Assembly (NCBI RefSeq): GCF_022402485.1
Contig: NZ_JAKRSA010000025.1
Span: forward strand, 82,410 to 146,409
Reading direction: 5' to 3'
From: Phenylobacterium sp.
Lineage (GTDB): Bacteria; Pseudomonadota; Alphaproteobacteria; Caulobacterales; Caulobacteraceae
DNA length: 64,000 nt
Shown here: piece after piece, positions 39,531 through 49,548 of the stretch
How positions within the stretch are numbered: the stretch's first letter is position 1
How the letters are laid out: every line of letters begins with the position of its first letter
The notes under the pieces: generated by a model
Told to the model about the DNA's origin: nothing
Database searches by the model: none
What the model saw: only the letters and a program-made list of their open reading frames with translations
Program-made: the position numbers and the translations under genes

Positions 39531-40307
39531 ATGAGCGGACGGGTCGCCGGCAAGAAGGCTTTCATCACCGGGGGCGCCCAGGGTCTGGGGGCTGCCATGG
39601 GCGCAGCGCTCGCTGCGGAGGGGGCCAAGGTCACCCTGGCCGATATCAACCTTGAGGGCGCCAAGGCCCAGGCCGCCGCGATCAACGCCGCCCACGGGTC
39701 TGAGGTCGCCTTCGCCCTGGCCCTGGACGTCACCCAGGAAGACCAGTGGATCGCTGCGCTGGCAGCAGCCGATGCGGCCATGGGCGGCCTGTCGGTGCTG
39801 ATCAACAATGCCGGGATCAGCCGCAGCGGCGACATCGAGCAGTTGTCCTATGAGGACTGGAAGCTGGTGATGGACGTCAATGTGGACTCGGTATTCCTCG
39901 GGACCAAGCACGCCCTGAAATACATGCGCCAGCACCAGCCGGGCTCTATCATCAACATCAGCTCCATCGCGGGTCTGATCGCCGCCCACAACAGTCCGGT
40001 CTATAACGCTTCAAAGGCTGCGGTCTGGCTGTTGTCCAAGGGCATCGCCCTACACTGCGCCAAGCAGGGTCTGGATATCCGCTCCAATTCTATCCACCCG
40101 ACCTTTATCGACACCCCGATCCTGGATCCGCTGCGTCAGCGGTTCGGCAAGGAAGTGGCCGAAGGCAAGCTGGCCCGTCAGGTGCCCCTTGGCCGGATCG
40201 GCGCCCCATCGGACATCGCCAATGCCGCCCTCTATCTGGCCTCCGATGAGAGCCGCTTCATGACCGGGGCTGAGCTCAAGCTCGATGGCGGTATCTCGGC
40301 CATGTGA
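39531..40307 (+). CDS. SDR family oxidoreductase
   Basis: Classical SDR of 258 aa, similar in layout to 3-alpha(or 20-beta)-hydroxysteroid and cyclopentanol dehydrogenases. TGGAQGLG near residue 13, NNAGISRSG, the catalytic Ser in NISSIAGL and YNASKAAVW are all present, and LKLDGGISAM ends the protein. The ATG follows GGGGAGC. It stands 48 bases after the PCD gene. The substrate is unknown. Confidence 0.87.
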   Translation: MSGRVAGKKAFITGGAQGLGAAMGAALAAEGAKVTLADINLEGAKAQAAAINAAHGSEVAFALALDVTQEDQWIAALAAADAAMGGLSVLINNAGISRSGDIEQLSYEDWKLVMDVNVDSVFLGTKHALKYMRQHQPGSIINISSIAGLIAAHNSPVYNASKAAVWLLSKGIALHCAKQGLDIRSNSIHPTFIDTPILDPLRQRFGKEVAEGKLARQVPLGRIGAPSDIANAALYLASDESRFMTGAELKLDGGISAM

Positions 40308-40317
40308 GGCGCCGGCC

Positions 40318-40740
40318 TCAGTTCACCAGGATGGTGCCCAACAACAGGGTTGAGCCCGTCTTGGCCAGGACCCGGTCAGCGTCTCGCTGCAGCTGTCGGC
40401 CGAGATAGTCGGCGTCCGGCAGGGCGGCCGGCGCCAGGCCGGCGGCATAGACCCGCAGGGTCTGGGAAAAGGCGGCCCGCAGCCTGGGCTGGGACAGCTC
40501 GGCCAGTTCCCGGAGCTTGGCGTCGGGAATGTCCAGGCCGGCCTCCACCGTGAGAACGGCGCGCCGTCCCCGCTCTCCGGCCACTGTGGCGGTCAGGGCC
40601 TGGAGCTGGAGGAAGCTGGCTCCCCCACCCTTTTTCTTGTCGCCCCCCTTGGGAGCGGCCGTGGCGGAGCCCGCGGCAAGGGCGGCAAGGCCGCCGAGCA
40701 GGACGGGCAGGGCGAGACGCAGGCGTTGAATCTGTTCCAT
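40318..40740 (-). CDS. Exported hypothetical protein
   Basis: A 140-aa protein with a signal peptide (MEQIQRLRLALPVLLGGLAA to about residue 29, cleavage likely after ATA), a Lys/Gly-rich linker and a compact C-terminal domain ending LAKTGSTLLLGTILVN. The C-terminal domain loosely resembles FliL-type domains in its pattern, but this is only suggestive. ATG at 40738-40740 is preferred because the signal sequence begins there. It is convergent with the SDR gene and divergent from flmA. Confidence 0.68.
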   Translation of the reverse strand: MEQIQRLRLALPVLLGGLAALAAGSATAAPKGGDKKKGGGASFLQLQALTATVAGERGRRAVLTVEAGLDIPDAKLRELAELSQPRLRAAFSQTLRVYAAGLAPAALPDADYLGRQLQRDADRVLAKTGSTLLLGTILVN

Positions 40741-40769
40741 ACGCGTCGGTGTGCCGCATTCATGGTTAG

Positions 40770-41891
<1,122 letters not shown>

Positions 41892-41897
41892 GGACCC

Positions 41898-43061
41898 ATG
41901 GCCCTGCCCTTTCTGCCCTATGGTCGACAGACCATCGAAGATGACGACATCGCTGCCGTAGCCGACGCCCTCAGGGACGACCTTTTGACCACCGGTCCTC
42001 GGGTGGAAGCCTTCGAGGCGGCCTTTGCCGAGGCCGTGGGGGCTGACCACGCCGTCGCCTGCTCCAACGGCACCGCAGCCCTGCATCTGACCATGATGGC
42101 CCTTGGCGTACGGGAGGGGGACGTCTGTATCGTTCCGTCCACCACCTTCCTGGCGACCGCCAACTGCGTCCGCTATGTGGGCGGCGAGGTGATCTTTGCC
42201 GATGTGGATCCCGACAGTGGTCTGATGCGCCCGCAGGATCTGACCAAGGCCCTGGGGCGGGCATCAAAGCCTGTGACCGCCGTCCTGCCGGTGCACATGC
42301 GCGGTGAAGTGGCCGATCTGCCCGCCATCGCGGCTCTGGCCGAAGAGGCTGGCGCAGTGGTGGTGGAGGACGCCTGCCATGCCCTGGGGTCTCGGCGGCG
42401 CCTCGGCAATACCGAAGTGCCCGTAGGATCAGGACGCTGGTCCTCGGCCTCGACCTTCTCCTTTCACCCGGTGAAGACCATCGCCACGGGCGAAGGCGGC
42501 ATGATCACCACCCCAGACGCCGGACTGGCCGAGCGCCTACGCCGGCTGCGTAGCCATGGCATGGTGCGTCCTTCTGGGGGTGATCCCTGGTGGTACGAGA
42601 TGGCAGAGCCTGGGTTCAATTACCGCCTGCCCGACATACTTTGCGCCTTGGGTCAGGCGCAGCTGGCCAAGCTGCCAAGGTTCGCCGCGGCCCGTCAGGA
42701 CCTGGCGGCCCACTATCTGGAGGCCTTGAAACCCCTGGCACCGGCGGTGCGCGCGGCGTCATCCCCCGAGGCCAGCCTGGCCACGCCGCACCTGATGTGC
42801 GTGTTGATCGACTTCGAGGGCATGGGGCTCAGCCGCCGGGCGGTGATGGAGGCTCTGAAGGCCCGGGGGATCGGCAGCCAGGTGCACTACATCCCCGTGC
42901 ACACCCAGCCCTACTATCAGAACCGCTATGGCGCGCTCAGCCTGCCCGGCGCCGAAGCCTGGTACGCGCGAACGCTCAGCCTTCCCCTCTATCCGAGCAT
43001 GGAGCGCAAGGATGTGGACCGGGTGGTCGCCGCCCTGGGAGAGGCTTTAGGCCTGAGCTGA
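41898..43061 (+). CDS. flmB: UDP-4-amino-4,6-dideoxy-N-acetyl-altrosamine transaminase
   Basis: A 387-aa PLP-dependent sugar aminotransferase (DegT/DnrJ/EryC1 family) acting on the FlmA product; it equals PseC. The PLP lysine is in TFSFHPVKTIATGEGG near residue 190. ACSNGTAALHLTMMALG binds the cofactor phosphate, and YNRLPDILCALGQAQL follows, with Asn-Tyr-Arg before it. Length is normal. It is co-transcribed with flmA. The later pathway genes are not in the window. Confidence 0.94.
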   Translation: MALPFLPYGRQTIEDDDIAAVADALRDDLLTTGPRVEAFEAAFAEAVGADHAVACSNGTAALHLTMMALGVREGDVCIVPSTTFLATANCVRYVGGEVIFADVDPDSGLMRPQDLTKALGRASKPVTAVLPVHMRGEVADLPAIAALAEEAGAVVVEDACHALGSRRRLGNTEVPVGSGRWSSASTFSFHPVKTIATGEGGMITTPDAGLAERLRRLRSHGMVRPSGGDPWWYEMAEPGFNYRLPDILCALGQAQLAKLPRFAAARQDLAAHYLEALKPLAPAVRAASSPEASLATPHLMCVLIDFEGMGLSRRAVMEALKARGIGSQVHYIPVHTQPYYQNRYGALSLPGAEAWYARTLSLPLYPSMERKDVDRVVAALGEALGLS

Positions 43062-43077
43062 CCGGCCCGATTGAACG

Positions 43078-44790
43078 TCAGGCCGCCAGGCCGGCGGCCT
43101 GGATCAAGGTGCGAACCTCGGCCATGCGCTCGGGCGACCGGGAAAGCTCGGCCCGGGTGTCGTCCAGGCGGACCAGCTTCAAGGCCTCGGCCTTAGCCCG
43201 GTCGGCGGCCGGCCCCAGGGGGGCGGCCTCGCCACAGGCCAGTTTCAGCAGCAAGGTCAGGCGGGTGGCGGCTGGCGCATTGGCCTTCGCCAGGCCCTGG
43301 GTCACCTTGGCGTCGGCCTCGGCCAGCCCGCCCAGATCCCCCAGCTTCTGCTGGATCGGCACATAATCCTCAGGCAGCAGACCACCCCGGCCCAGACCGC
43401 GATAGAGCTTGGCGAGACTGAACAGTCTCTGGGCCGCAGATGTCACGGGGTTGCGGGCATCCTTCTCGAACGCAAGGGAACTGACGACTGCCGCCAGCCA
43501 CCGTACGGCCAGTCGCTTGTTCGCCGCGCCGATCACGTTTTCAACCAGCCACAGCAGGGCCTCGGCTTCCTGGATGGCGGTCTGCCCCTTGCCCAGATAG
43601 GTCTCCACAAAGTCGCCGGTGACCAGCATCTTAGAGCGGTTGACGAAGGCCTGATGCACATCGTCCAGGGGCACCAGATCACCCGCCGCCGCGGTCAAGG
43701 CCATGGCAAGACCCCGCAGCAGATCGATCTCGCCGGCCCCGTCATCGGGCTTCAGCCGCCGCGGACCGTTCAGTTCCTTCAGCACCCGCTTGGTCAAGGC
43801 GCTCCGTACTGCCCGGAAGTCCTCTGTCGCCAGCCACTTGGCCAGCCGCTGGGCGGGCTCTGACAGGTCCGGCATGATCTTGGCCACCGAGGGCTCAATC
43901 CGGATCAGGGCCTCTACCGCGTCATGGGCGGCCAGGCGGGTCATGGCGGCGAGACGGACCCCGAGATCGAGATCCTTGCCAATCAAGCCATCCAACCCTG
44001 CGACCGACCCCACAATCTCGGCCAGGGGCTGTTCAATAGTCTGGAGGGCCAGCCCCCGGGGCGGACCGGCAATGGGGGCAGCGTCGGCCAGATCCAACAG
44101 ACGCGAGACCTTCTCGCTCCAGTTCCGCGCCGGCGCGATGGAGGCGGCCACCCCAGCGCCCAGCAGATAGGCTCGCTCCGGGGCGTGGGAGATACGCTCC
44201 GCCGCCGCAGCGAAGCCTTCCTTGTCAATGTCCGGCAGGTTGCCCTTCCGGGCGTCCCCCAGGAGCCGCTCGATGGCCCGTTCCACCAAACCCTGGAAGG
44301 CCCGCATGATCTCATGGATCGACATGCTGCGCGCCTGGGACTCCGGCACGGCAATCTTCTGGATGGCGTGCTGCAGCTCAACCCCGGACGCCTCGAGCCG
44401 CTCCACCAGGTCAGCCCGGTGCAGGAGCTCAAAGGGGGTCGCGTGGTTTCGGGCCAGCCAGTTGTCCAACAGCCGGCCAATACGCTCGCGGGCATGAACG
44501 GTGTAGAGATCCTGCGGCGTCACGCAGAGGGGATCGTTGCGCTCGGGTGTCTTCTTGACCTTGGCTGTGTCCGGCAGACCAAGGGACTGGATGACCACCG
44601 TCTGAAACTCGTTGGTCTCAGGGTTCATGGTCTCCTTGGTGACCCTTGCAGACGCCACACGCCGCTCAGTCACCAGCTGTTCAGCAGCGGCGACAGCCTG
44701 GGTCCGGTTCTCTGTCGCCATTTCTAGCGTCCAGCCGGATCCGACGGTTTTCTTGATGAAAACCTCGTAATGCACTTTGGCGCGTTCCAT
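43078..44790 (-). CDS. Conserved hypothetical protein, 570 aa
   Basis: Not recognised as a named family. The soluble, mostly helical 570-aa protein starts MERAKVHYEVFIKKTVGSGW; this N-terminal 100-residue part looks like a compact alpha/beta domain. The remainder (residues 130-570) is all-helical with many Leu/Ala repeats, compatible with a scaffold of HEAT-like or similar helices. The ATG at 44788-44790 has GGGGAAAG nearby. Earlier starts add a weak N-terminus. Its place between flmB and chvI agrees with Caulobacter gene order, suggesting conservation. Confidence 0.75.
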   Translation of the reverse strand: MERAKVHYEVFIKKTVGSGWTLEMATENRTQAVAAAEQLVTERRVASARVTKETMNPETNEFQTVVIQSLGLPDTAKVKKTPERNDPLCVTPQDLYTVHARERIGRLLDNWLARNHATPFELLHRADLVERLEASGVELQHAIQKIAVPESQARSMSIHEIMRAFQGLVERAIERLLGDARKGNLPDIDKEGFAAAAERISHAPERAYLLGAGVAASIAPARNWSEKVSRLLDLADAAPIAGPPRGLALQTIEQPLAEIVGSVAGLDGLIGKDLDLGVRLAAMTRLAAHDAVEALIRIEPSVAKIMPDLSEPAQRLAKWLATEDFRAVRSALTKRVLKELNGPRRLKPDDGAGEIDLLRGLAMALTAAAGDLVPLDDVHQAFVNRSKMLVTGDFVETYLGKGQTAIQEAEALLWLVENVIGAANKRLAVRWLAAVVSSLAFEKDARNPVTSAAQRLFSLAKLYRGLGRGGLLPEDYVPIQQKLGDLGGLAEADAKVTQGLAKANAPAATRLTLLLKLACGEAAPLGPAADRAKAEALKLVRLDDTRAELSRSPERMAEVRTLIQAAGLAA

Positions 44791-44971
44791 CTGGTCTTTC
44801 CCCGGGACCCTAAGATCACCTTGAGGCAAGAGCATTAAGGTCCTCTTGATTGTGGAACGGGCCAATCTGTCAGGAATTTAACCGGGGCCGTGCAAGCGAC
44901 GCCACATTGAGGCCATGAGGCGGAACCACTAGCTTCGCCATCAGCTGAAGACTTCAGGAGTTCCATTTCCC

Positions 44972-45682
44972 ATGGCCAAGATCACCCTGGTCGACGACGA
45001 TGAGAACATTGTCACCTCGGTCAGCCTCGCCTTGGAAAGCCACGGCCATGCCGTGAAAGCCTTCTATGACGGTGCAGCCGGCCTGGCGGCCCTGGAGAAC
45101 GAGCCCCCCGACCTGGCCATCCTCGATGTGAAAATGCCCCGGATGGATGGGATGGAGGTCCTGCGCCGACTGCGCCGCACAAGTGATCTGCCGGTGATCA
45201 TCCTGACGTCCAAGGACGATGAGATCGATGAGTTGCTGGGCTTCAATCTTGGGGCCGACGACTACATCCACAAACCCTTCAGCCAGCGCCTGCTGCTGGA
45301 GCGGGTGAAGGCGGTGCTCCGTCGGGCGGGCGTCGATAGCGGCGAGGGGGTGGCGGGACCCGTGTCTGAGGCTGAGGCCAAGGCCTTGAAGCGCGGAAAG
45401 CTGACCCTGGACCCCGCCCGTCACGACTGCCTGTGGGAGGAGCGGCCGGTCAAGCTGACCGTGACGGAATTCCTGCTCCTGCAATCCCTCGCCCAGCGCC
45501 CAGGCTTTGTGAAGAGTCGGGACAATCTGATGGATGCAGCCTACGACGATCAGGTCTATGTGGACGACCGGACCATCGACAGCCACATCAAGCGCATGCG
45601 CAAGAAGTTCCGCGAGATCGACCCTGAGTTCGATGCAATCGAAACCCTCTATGGCGTCGGATACCGGTATCGCGAGTCCTGA
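44972..45682 (+). CDS. chvI: Response regulator ChvI
   Basis: A 236-aa OmpR-type regulator. The receiver domain has acidic residues DDDEN and phosphoacceptor Asp52 ([15 protein letters not shown]), with ILTSKDDE and the Lys in HKPF. The winged-helix output ends [19 protein letters not shown] and [11 protein letters not shown]. ChvI-ChvG controls envelope and acid or osmotic stress responses in alphaproteobacteria. It heads the chvI-chvG-hprK-IIA-HPr series and overlaps chvG by 32 bases. Confidence 0.96.
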   Translation: MAKITLVDDDENIVTSVSLALESHGHAVKAFYDGAAGLAALENEPPDLAILDVKMPRMDGMEVLRRLRRTSDLPVIILTSKDDEIDELLGFNLGADDYIHKPFSQRLLLERVKAVLRRAGVDSGEGVAGPVSEAEAKALKRGKLTLDPARHDCLWEERPVKLTVTEFLLLQSLAQRPGFVKSRDNLMDAAYDDQVYVDDRTIDSHIKRMRKKFREIDPEFDAIETLYGVGYRYRES

Positions 45683-47264
45683 GCGGCAGCCTCGGCGCGG
45701 CGGGTGGCGATGGCTGCCCAGCTCGCGCCTGGGCCGGCTGATCATCGTCCTTAATCTGTTCGGTCTGGCGATCCTGATTTCCGGAGCCCTGGTGCTGAAC
45801 GAGCTGCGGCGCGGCCTGGTCAATGCCCGGATCGACAGCCTGACGACCCAGGGCGAGCTGCTCGCCACCATCATCGACCAGGCCGCCACGGTAGGCGAGC
45901 CAGAGCCCATGATGGATGGTGCCTATGCCTCGCAAATCCTTCAGCTCCTATCCAATCCCCGCTCCCAGCGGGCCCGGCTGTTTGACGCCGAAGGCCGCCT
46001 GATCGCCGACTCATATTGGGTCTCTGATCGGGTGGAGTGGCGCACCCTTCCCCCCGCCCGGGCCCGGGACGAGGGGCCAGGGCTTGATCTGAATCTCAAG
46101 GGCGGCTCAGAAACCGACCCCGAAAGCGCCGAGGCGGCCAAGGCACAGGCCGCCCTGCGGGCGGAAGTGACCACCGCCCTGCGGGGGGTCCATTGGGCCG
46201 GCCTGCGGGACGGGGCCGACGGCGAGCGGGTGGTGTCGGTCTCCATCCCGATCCAGCATGTCCAGGCGGTGCTAGGCGTTCTGACCCTCGAGGCCCGGGA
46301 CGTGGACGAGATTATCGCCGCCGAACGGGCCGCCTTGCTGCCGTTCATCCTTATCGCCATCGCTGTGTCGCTGATGTCCTCCCTGCTGCTCAACCGGCTG
46401 ATCGCCCATCCGGTGAGACGGCTGGCGCGGGCCGCTGACCGGGTGCGCCTGGCCAGGGCCCGGGCGATTTCAGTCCCAGACATTTCAAGGCGGGACGATG
46501 AACTGGGCGATCTCTCCCGGGCCCTGGAGGAAATGACCCATGCCCTGTCGGAACGCATCGACGCCATTGAGCGCTTCGCCGCCGATGTGGCCCACGAGAT
46601 CCGCAACCCGCTGACCTCCCTGCGCTCGGCTGTGGAGACCCTGGGGCTGGTGGAGGAGCCCGCCGCCCGTGACCGGCTGATGGCGGTCTTGCAAAACGAC
46701 GTGCGCCGGCTCGACCGTCTGGTCACCGACATCTCCAACGCCTCACGTCTCGACGCCGAACTGTCCCGCGAGCCGCCGGCACCCGTCGACCTGCGCCGGC
46801 TGATCTCCGATGTGGTCTCCCTGTACCAGGCCACCGCCCGGACCGGCGAGCCCACCGTGACCTTCACAGCGCCCGAGACCCTTGAAGCGGTCATGGTCTC
46901 CGGTCAGGAGGGTGCCCTTGGCCAGGTTCTGCGCAATCTGATCGACAACGCGCGCTCCTTCAGCGCGTCGGACGGTGAGGTCCGTGTGGCCCTGGGACAC
47001 CAGCGCGGTCAGGCGCAGATCACCGTCGACGATGATGGCCCCGGCATTCCCCCTGAGAATCTCGAGAGCATCTTCGAGCGCTTCTATACCTCGCGGCCCA
47101 AGGGCGCGGCCTTTGGTGGCAATTCCGGACTGGGTCTGTCCATCGCCCGGCAGATCATCATCGCCCATGGGGGAACAGTGTGGGCGGAGAACCGCCCAGA
47201 GCCGGCAGGTGGTGGCGTGGCCGGGGCGCGATTCACCGTCGCCCTGCCTGAGTCGCGCCGGTGA
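45651..47264 (+). CDS. chvG: Sensor histidine kinase ChvG
   Basis: A 537-aa inner-membrane kinase. TM1 is about residues 28-50 ([18 protein letters not shown]). A periplasmic sensor of about 190 residues follows, then TM2 ([19 protein letters not shown]), HAMP, a HisKA domain with His315 ([17 protein letters not shown]), and HATPase with [19 protein letters not shown] and [11 protein letters not shown]. The ATG at 45651 lies within the end of chvI. Longer frame extensions there are shadows of chvI. It phosphorylates ChvI. Confidence 0.95.
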   Translation: MASDTGIASPERQPRRGGWRWLPSSRLGRLIIVLNLFGLAILISGALVLNELRRGLVNARIDSLTTQGELLATIIDQAATVGEPEPMMDGAYASQILQLLSNPRSQRARLFDAEGRLIADSYWVSDRVEWRTLPPARARDEGPGLDLNLKGGSETDPESAEAAKAQAALRAEVTTALRGVHWAGLRDGADGERVVSVSIPIQHVQAVLGVLTLEARDVDEIIAAERAALLPFILIAIAVSLMSSLLLNRLIAHPVRRLARAADRVRLARARAISVPDISRRDDELGDLSRALEEMTHALSERIDAIERFAADVAHEIRNPLTSLRSAVETLGLVEEPAARDRLMAVLQNDVRRLDRLVTDISNASRLDAELSREPPAPVDLRRLISDVVSLYQATARTGEPTVTFTAPETLEAVMVSGQEGALGQVLRNLIDNARSFSASDGEVRVALGHQRGQAQITVDDDGPGIPPENLESIFERFYTSRPKGAAFGGNSGLGLSIARQIIIAHGGTVWAENRPEPAGGGVAGARFTVALPESRR

Positions 47265-47674
47265 TCGTGCATGGCGGCCTCATCGCCCGCCCAGGTCCGA
47301 AGGGCTGGCAGGGGGTCTTGATCGAGGGGCCCTCCGGCGCAGGCAAGAGCGATCTTGCTTTGCGTTGCCTCCAGATGGGCTTTCGACTGGTCGCCGATGA
47401 TCGGGTGGTGACGTGGGTTTCTGGCGGGCAGCTGTTTGGCCGCGCCCCCGACAGCCTGGCTGGCCGCATGGAAATCAGGGGCCTCGGGGTGCGGCCTTTG
47501 AGCGCCCTGCCCATGGCACCGGTGAGCCTTTGGATCCGTCTCGGGACCCCGGAACGGCTGCCTGATCTCGAAACTGTGACACATCTTCGGGTTGAGATTC
47601 CCCTGGTTATACTCTCCCGGCTGGAGAATTCGGCCCCTTTGAAACTCACCTACGCGCTCGATGCACTTGGATGA
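47261..47674 (+). CDS. hprK: HPr kinase/phosphorylase, short alphaproteobacterial form
   Basis: A 137-aa enzyme consisting only of the C-terminal catalytic domain of HprK, as usual in alphaproteobacteria. Walker A is EGPSGAGKS (residues 22-30), followed by DLALRCLQMGFRLVADDRV (catalytic Asp pair) and the GRMEIRGLGVR motif. It phosphorylates the regulatory serine of HPr. Translation starts at GTG, overlapping the chvG stop as GTGA, which ties envelope sensing to the regulatory PTS at the level of translation. Confidence 0.94.
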   Translation: MIVHGGLIARPGPKGWQGVLIEGPSGAGKSDLALRCLQMGFRLVADDRVVTWVSGGQLFGRAPDSLAGRMEIRGLGVRPLSALPMAPVSLWIRLGTPERLPDLETVTHLRVEIPLVILSRLENSAPLKLTYALDALG

Positions 47675-47761
47675 CGTGCGGAAGGCGCGTATCACAGCGC
47701 GCTTCTGGTCCGCATTCTGCGACAGCGCGGCCGACAGGGGATAACCTTTGAGAGCTTGGGC

Positions 47762-48166
47762 ATGATCGGGCTCGTGATCGTCACGCACGGGCGATTGGCC
47801 GCAGAGTTCGTTTCGGCGATGGAGCATGTGGTGGGACCGCAGGCTGCGGTCGAGGCCATCTGCATCGGACCCGACGACGACATGGAGCGGCGGCGGATGG
47901 ATATCCTGGCCGCCTGCGCCCGGGCCGATACCGGCGGCGGGGTGATCCTGCTGACCGACATGTTCGGCGGCACCCCGTCGAACCTGGCCATTTCGGTGAT
48001 GGAGCAGACCCGGGCCGAGGTCATCGCCGGCCTCAACTTGCCTATGCTGATCAAGCTGGCCAGCGTCCGCACCCGTTGCGGCCTGGAGGACTGCGTCTCT
48101 GCGGCCCAGGAAGCCGGCCGCAAGTACATCTCCGTGGCCTCCTACGTCCTGGCGGGCGAAAAATGA
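47762..48166 (+). CDS. PTS EIIA component, mannose type
   Basis: A 134-aa soluble IIA domain of the PTS-Man family. The phosphoacceptor is His9 in MIGLVIVTHGRLAAEF, and the LLTDMFGGTPSNLAI motif closes the active site. With no sugar permease (IIB, IIC or IID) in the window, a regulatory role, as in alphaproteobacterial PTS-like systems, is inferred. The ATG at 47762 is used; a TTG two codons earlier is possible. It overlaps the HPr gene by four bases. Confidence 0.93.
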   Translation: MIGLVIVTHGRLAAEFVSAMEHVVGPQAAVEAICIGPDDDMERRRMDILAACARADTGGGVILLTDMFGGTPSNLAISVMEQTRAEVIAGLNLPMLIKLASVRTRCGLEDCVSAAQEAGRKYISVASYVLAGEK

Positions 48167-48435
48167 CCGCCGAACGGACGGTCGAGATCCTCAACAAGCG
48201 GGGTCTGCACGCCCGCGCCTCGGCCAAGTTCGTCCGGCTGGCCTCAACCTTTGAGGCCGAGGTGCTGGTGTCCAAGGATGGGCAGAGCGTCGACGCCCGC
48301 TCAATCATGGGCCTGATGATGCTGGCCGCCGGTCCTGGCAGCACCATCCATATCGCCGCCGAAGGCGAGCAGGCGGCCGAGGCCCTCGACGCCCTCTGCG
48401 CCCTGGTGGCCGCCCGCTTCGAAGAAGACCAGTAG
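48163..48435 (+). CDS. Phosphocarrier protein HPr
   Basis: A 90-aa carrier. The PEP-dependent phosphorylation site is His16 (NKRGLHARASAKF) and the HprK-regulated serine is Ser47 (DARSIMGLMML). Both sites being present, with hprK two genes upstream, supports a working regulatory circuit. Its ATGA overlap with the IIA gene shows coupling. Enzyme I is not in this window. Confidence 0.95.
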   Translation: MTAERTVEILNKRGLHARASAKFVRLASTFEAEVLVSKDGQSVDARSIMGLMMLAAGPGSTIHIAAEGEQAAEALDALCALVAARFEEDQ

Positions 48436-48453
48436 GCCCCAGCCCCCGAAGAG

Positions 48454-49449
48454 TCAGGCCTGCACAGCCGCCCCGGTTCCCATGGGACGCAGGCCCAGTT
48501 CGGCCATCAGCGCCGCATCGGTGTCCTTGTCCGGATTGCTGGTGGTCAAAAGCTTGCCGCCGACGAACATGGAATTGGCACCGGCGAGGAAGCACAGCGC
48601 CTGTAGTTCCCTGGACATGTGCTCACGCCCCGCCGACAGGCGCACCACCGCCTTGGGGCAGACGATGCGGGCGACCGCAATCATGCGCACGAACTCCAAC
48701 CCATCCACCGCTTCGCTGTCGCCGAGCGGCGTGCCGGGAATGGGCATCAGGTCGTTGATCGGCAGGCTGTCGGGATGGGCCGGGAGTGTGGCCAGCGCAT
48801 GCAGCAGTCCGGCCCGGTCGCGCCGGGTCTCACCCATGCCGACAATGCCGCCGCAACAGGTGGACAGGCCTGCGTCGCGCACCGCCTCAAGGGTATCCAG
48901 CCGGTCCTGATAGGTCCGCGTGGTCACCACCTGGTCGTAATAGTCCGGGCCGGTGTCCAGGTTATGGTTGTAATAGTCGAGGCCGGCGGCCTTGAGCGCC
49001 TTGGCCTGCTCGGGCTTGAGCATGCCGAGCGTCGCACAGGTCTCCAGGCCCAGCGCCTTCACACCGGCGATCATCTCTGCCACCTTGGGCAGGTCGCGGT
49101 CCTTCAGGTCCCGCCAGGCCGCCCCCATGCAGAAGCGCTGGGCACCGCCGGCCTTGGCCTCGGCGGCCGCGGCGATCACGCTTTGGGCCTCCATCAGCTT
49201 GGTGGCGGCCACCCCGGTCTTGAAGTGCTGGGACTGGCTGCAATAGCCGCAGTTTTCGGCACATCCGCCGGTCTTCACCGACAAGAGCTGCGACAGCTGG
49301 ACCTCGGAAGGATCAAACCAGCGCCGATGGATGGCGGCGGCCTCGAACACCAGTTCCATGAACGGGCGCTCGAACAACCCCTCGATCTCTTCCAACGTCC
49401 AATCATATCGCGGCTGGGCGGGGTCGACATGGCGGATCGGGGCGTTCAT
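48454..49449 (-). CDS. bioB: Biotin synthase
   Basis: A 331-aa radical-SAM enzyme that inserts sulfur into dethiobiotin. The [4Fe-4S] cysteines are C63, C67 and C70 ([12 protein letters not shown]). The [2Fe-2S] ligands are within the ETCATLGML and [12 protein letters not shown] blocks, plus the Arg in VRLSAGRE. Length is normal. The ATG has AGGAG ten bases upstream. The gene stands alone, convergent with HPr and divergent from the CYTH/CHAD gene. Confidence 0.97.
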   Translation of the reverse strand: MNAPIRHVDPAQPRYDWTLEEIEGLFERPFMELVFEAAAIHRRWFDPSEVQLSQLLSVKTGGCAENCGYCSQSQHFKTGVAATKLMEAQSVIAAAAEAKAGGAQRFCMGAAWRDLKDRDLPKVAEMIAGVKALGLETCATLGMLKPEQAKALKAAGLDYYNHNLDTGPDYYDQVVTTRTYQDRLDTLEAVRDAGLSTCCGGIVGMGETRRDRAGLLHALATLPAHPDSLPINDLMPIPGTPLGDSEAVDGLEFVRMIAVARIVCPKAVVRLSAGREHMSRELQALCFLAGANSMFVGGKLLTTSNPDKDTDAALMAELGLRPMGTGAAVQA

Positions 49450-49548
49450 GGGGGAGCACTCCTGGTCTGCGCGGCAGCGCAATCGCTTGGGGCCTCCCTA
49501 TAGGACGCTTGGCGAGGGAGGAAAACGCCTTCGAATCGGAGCTGAACC

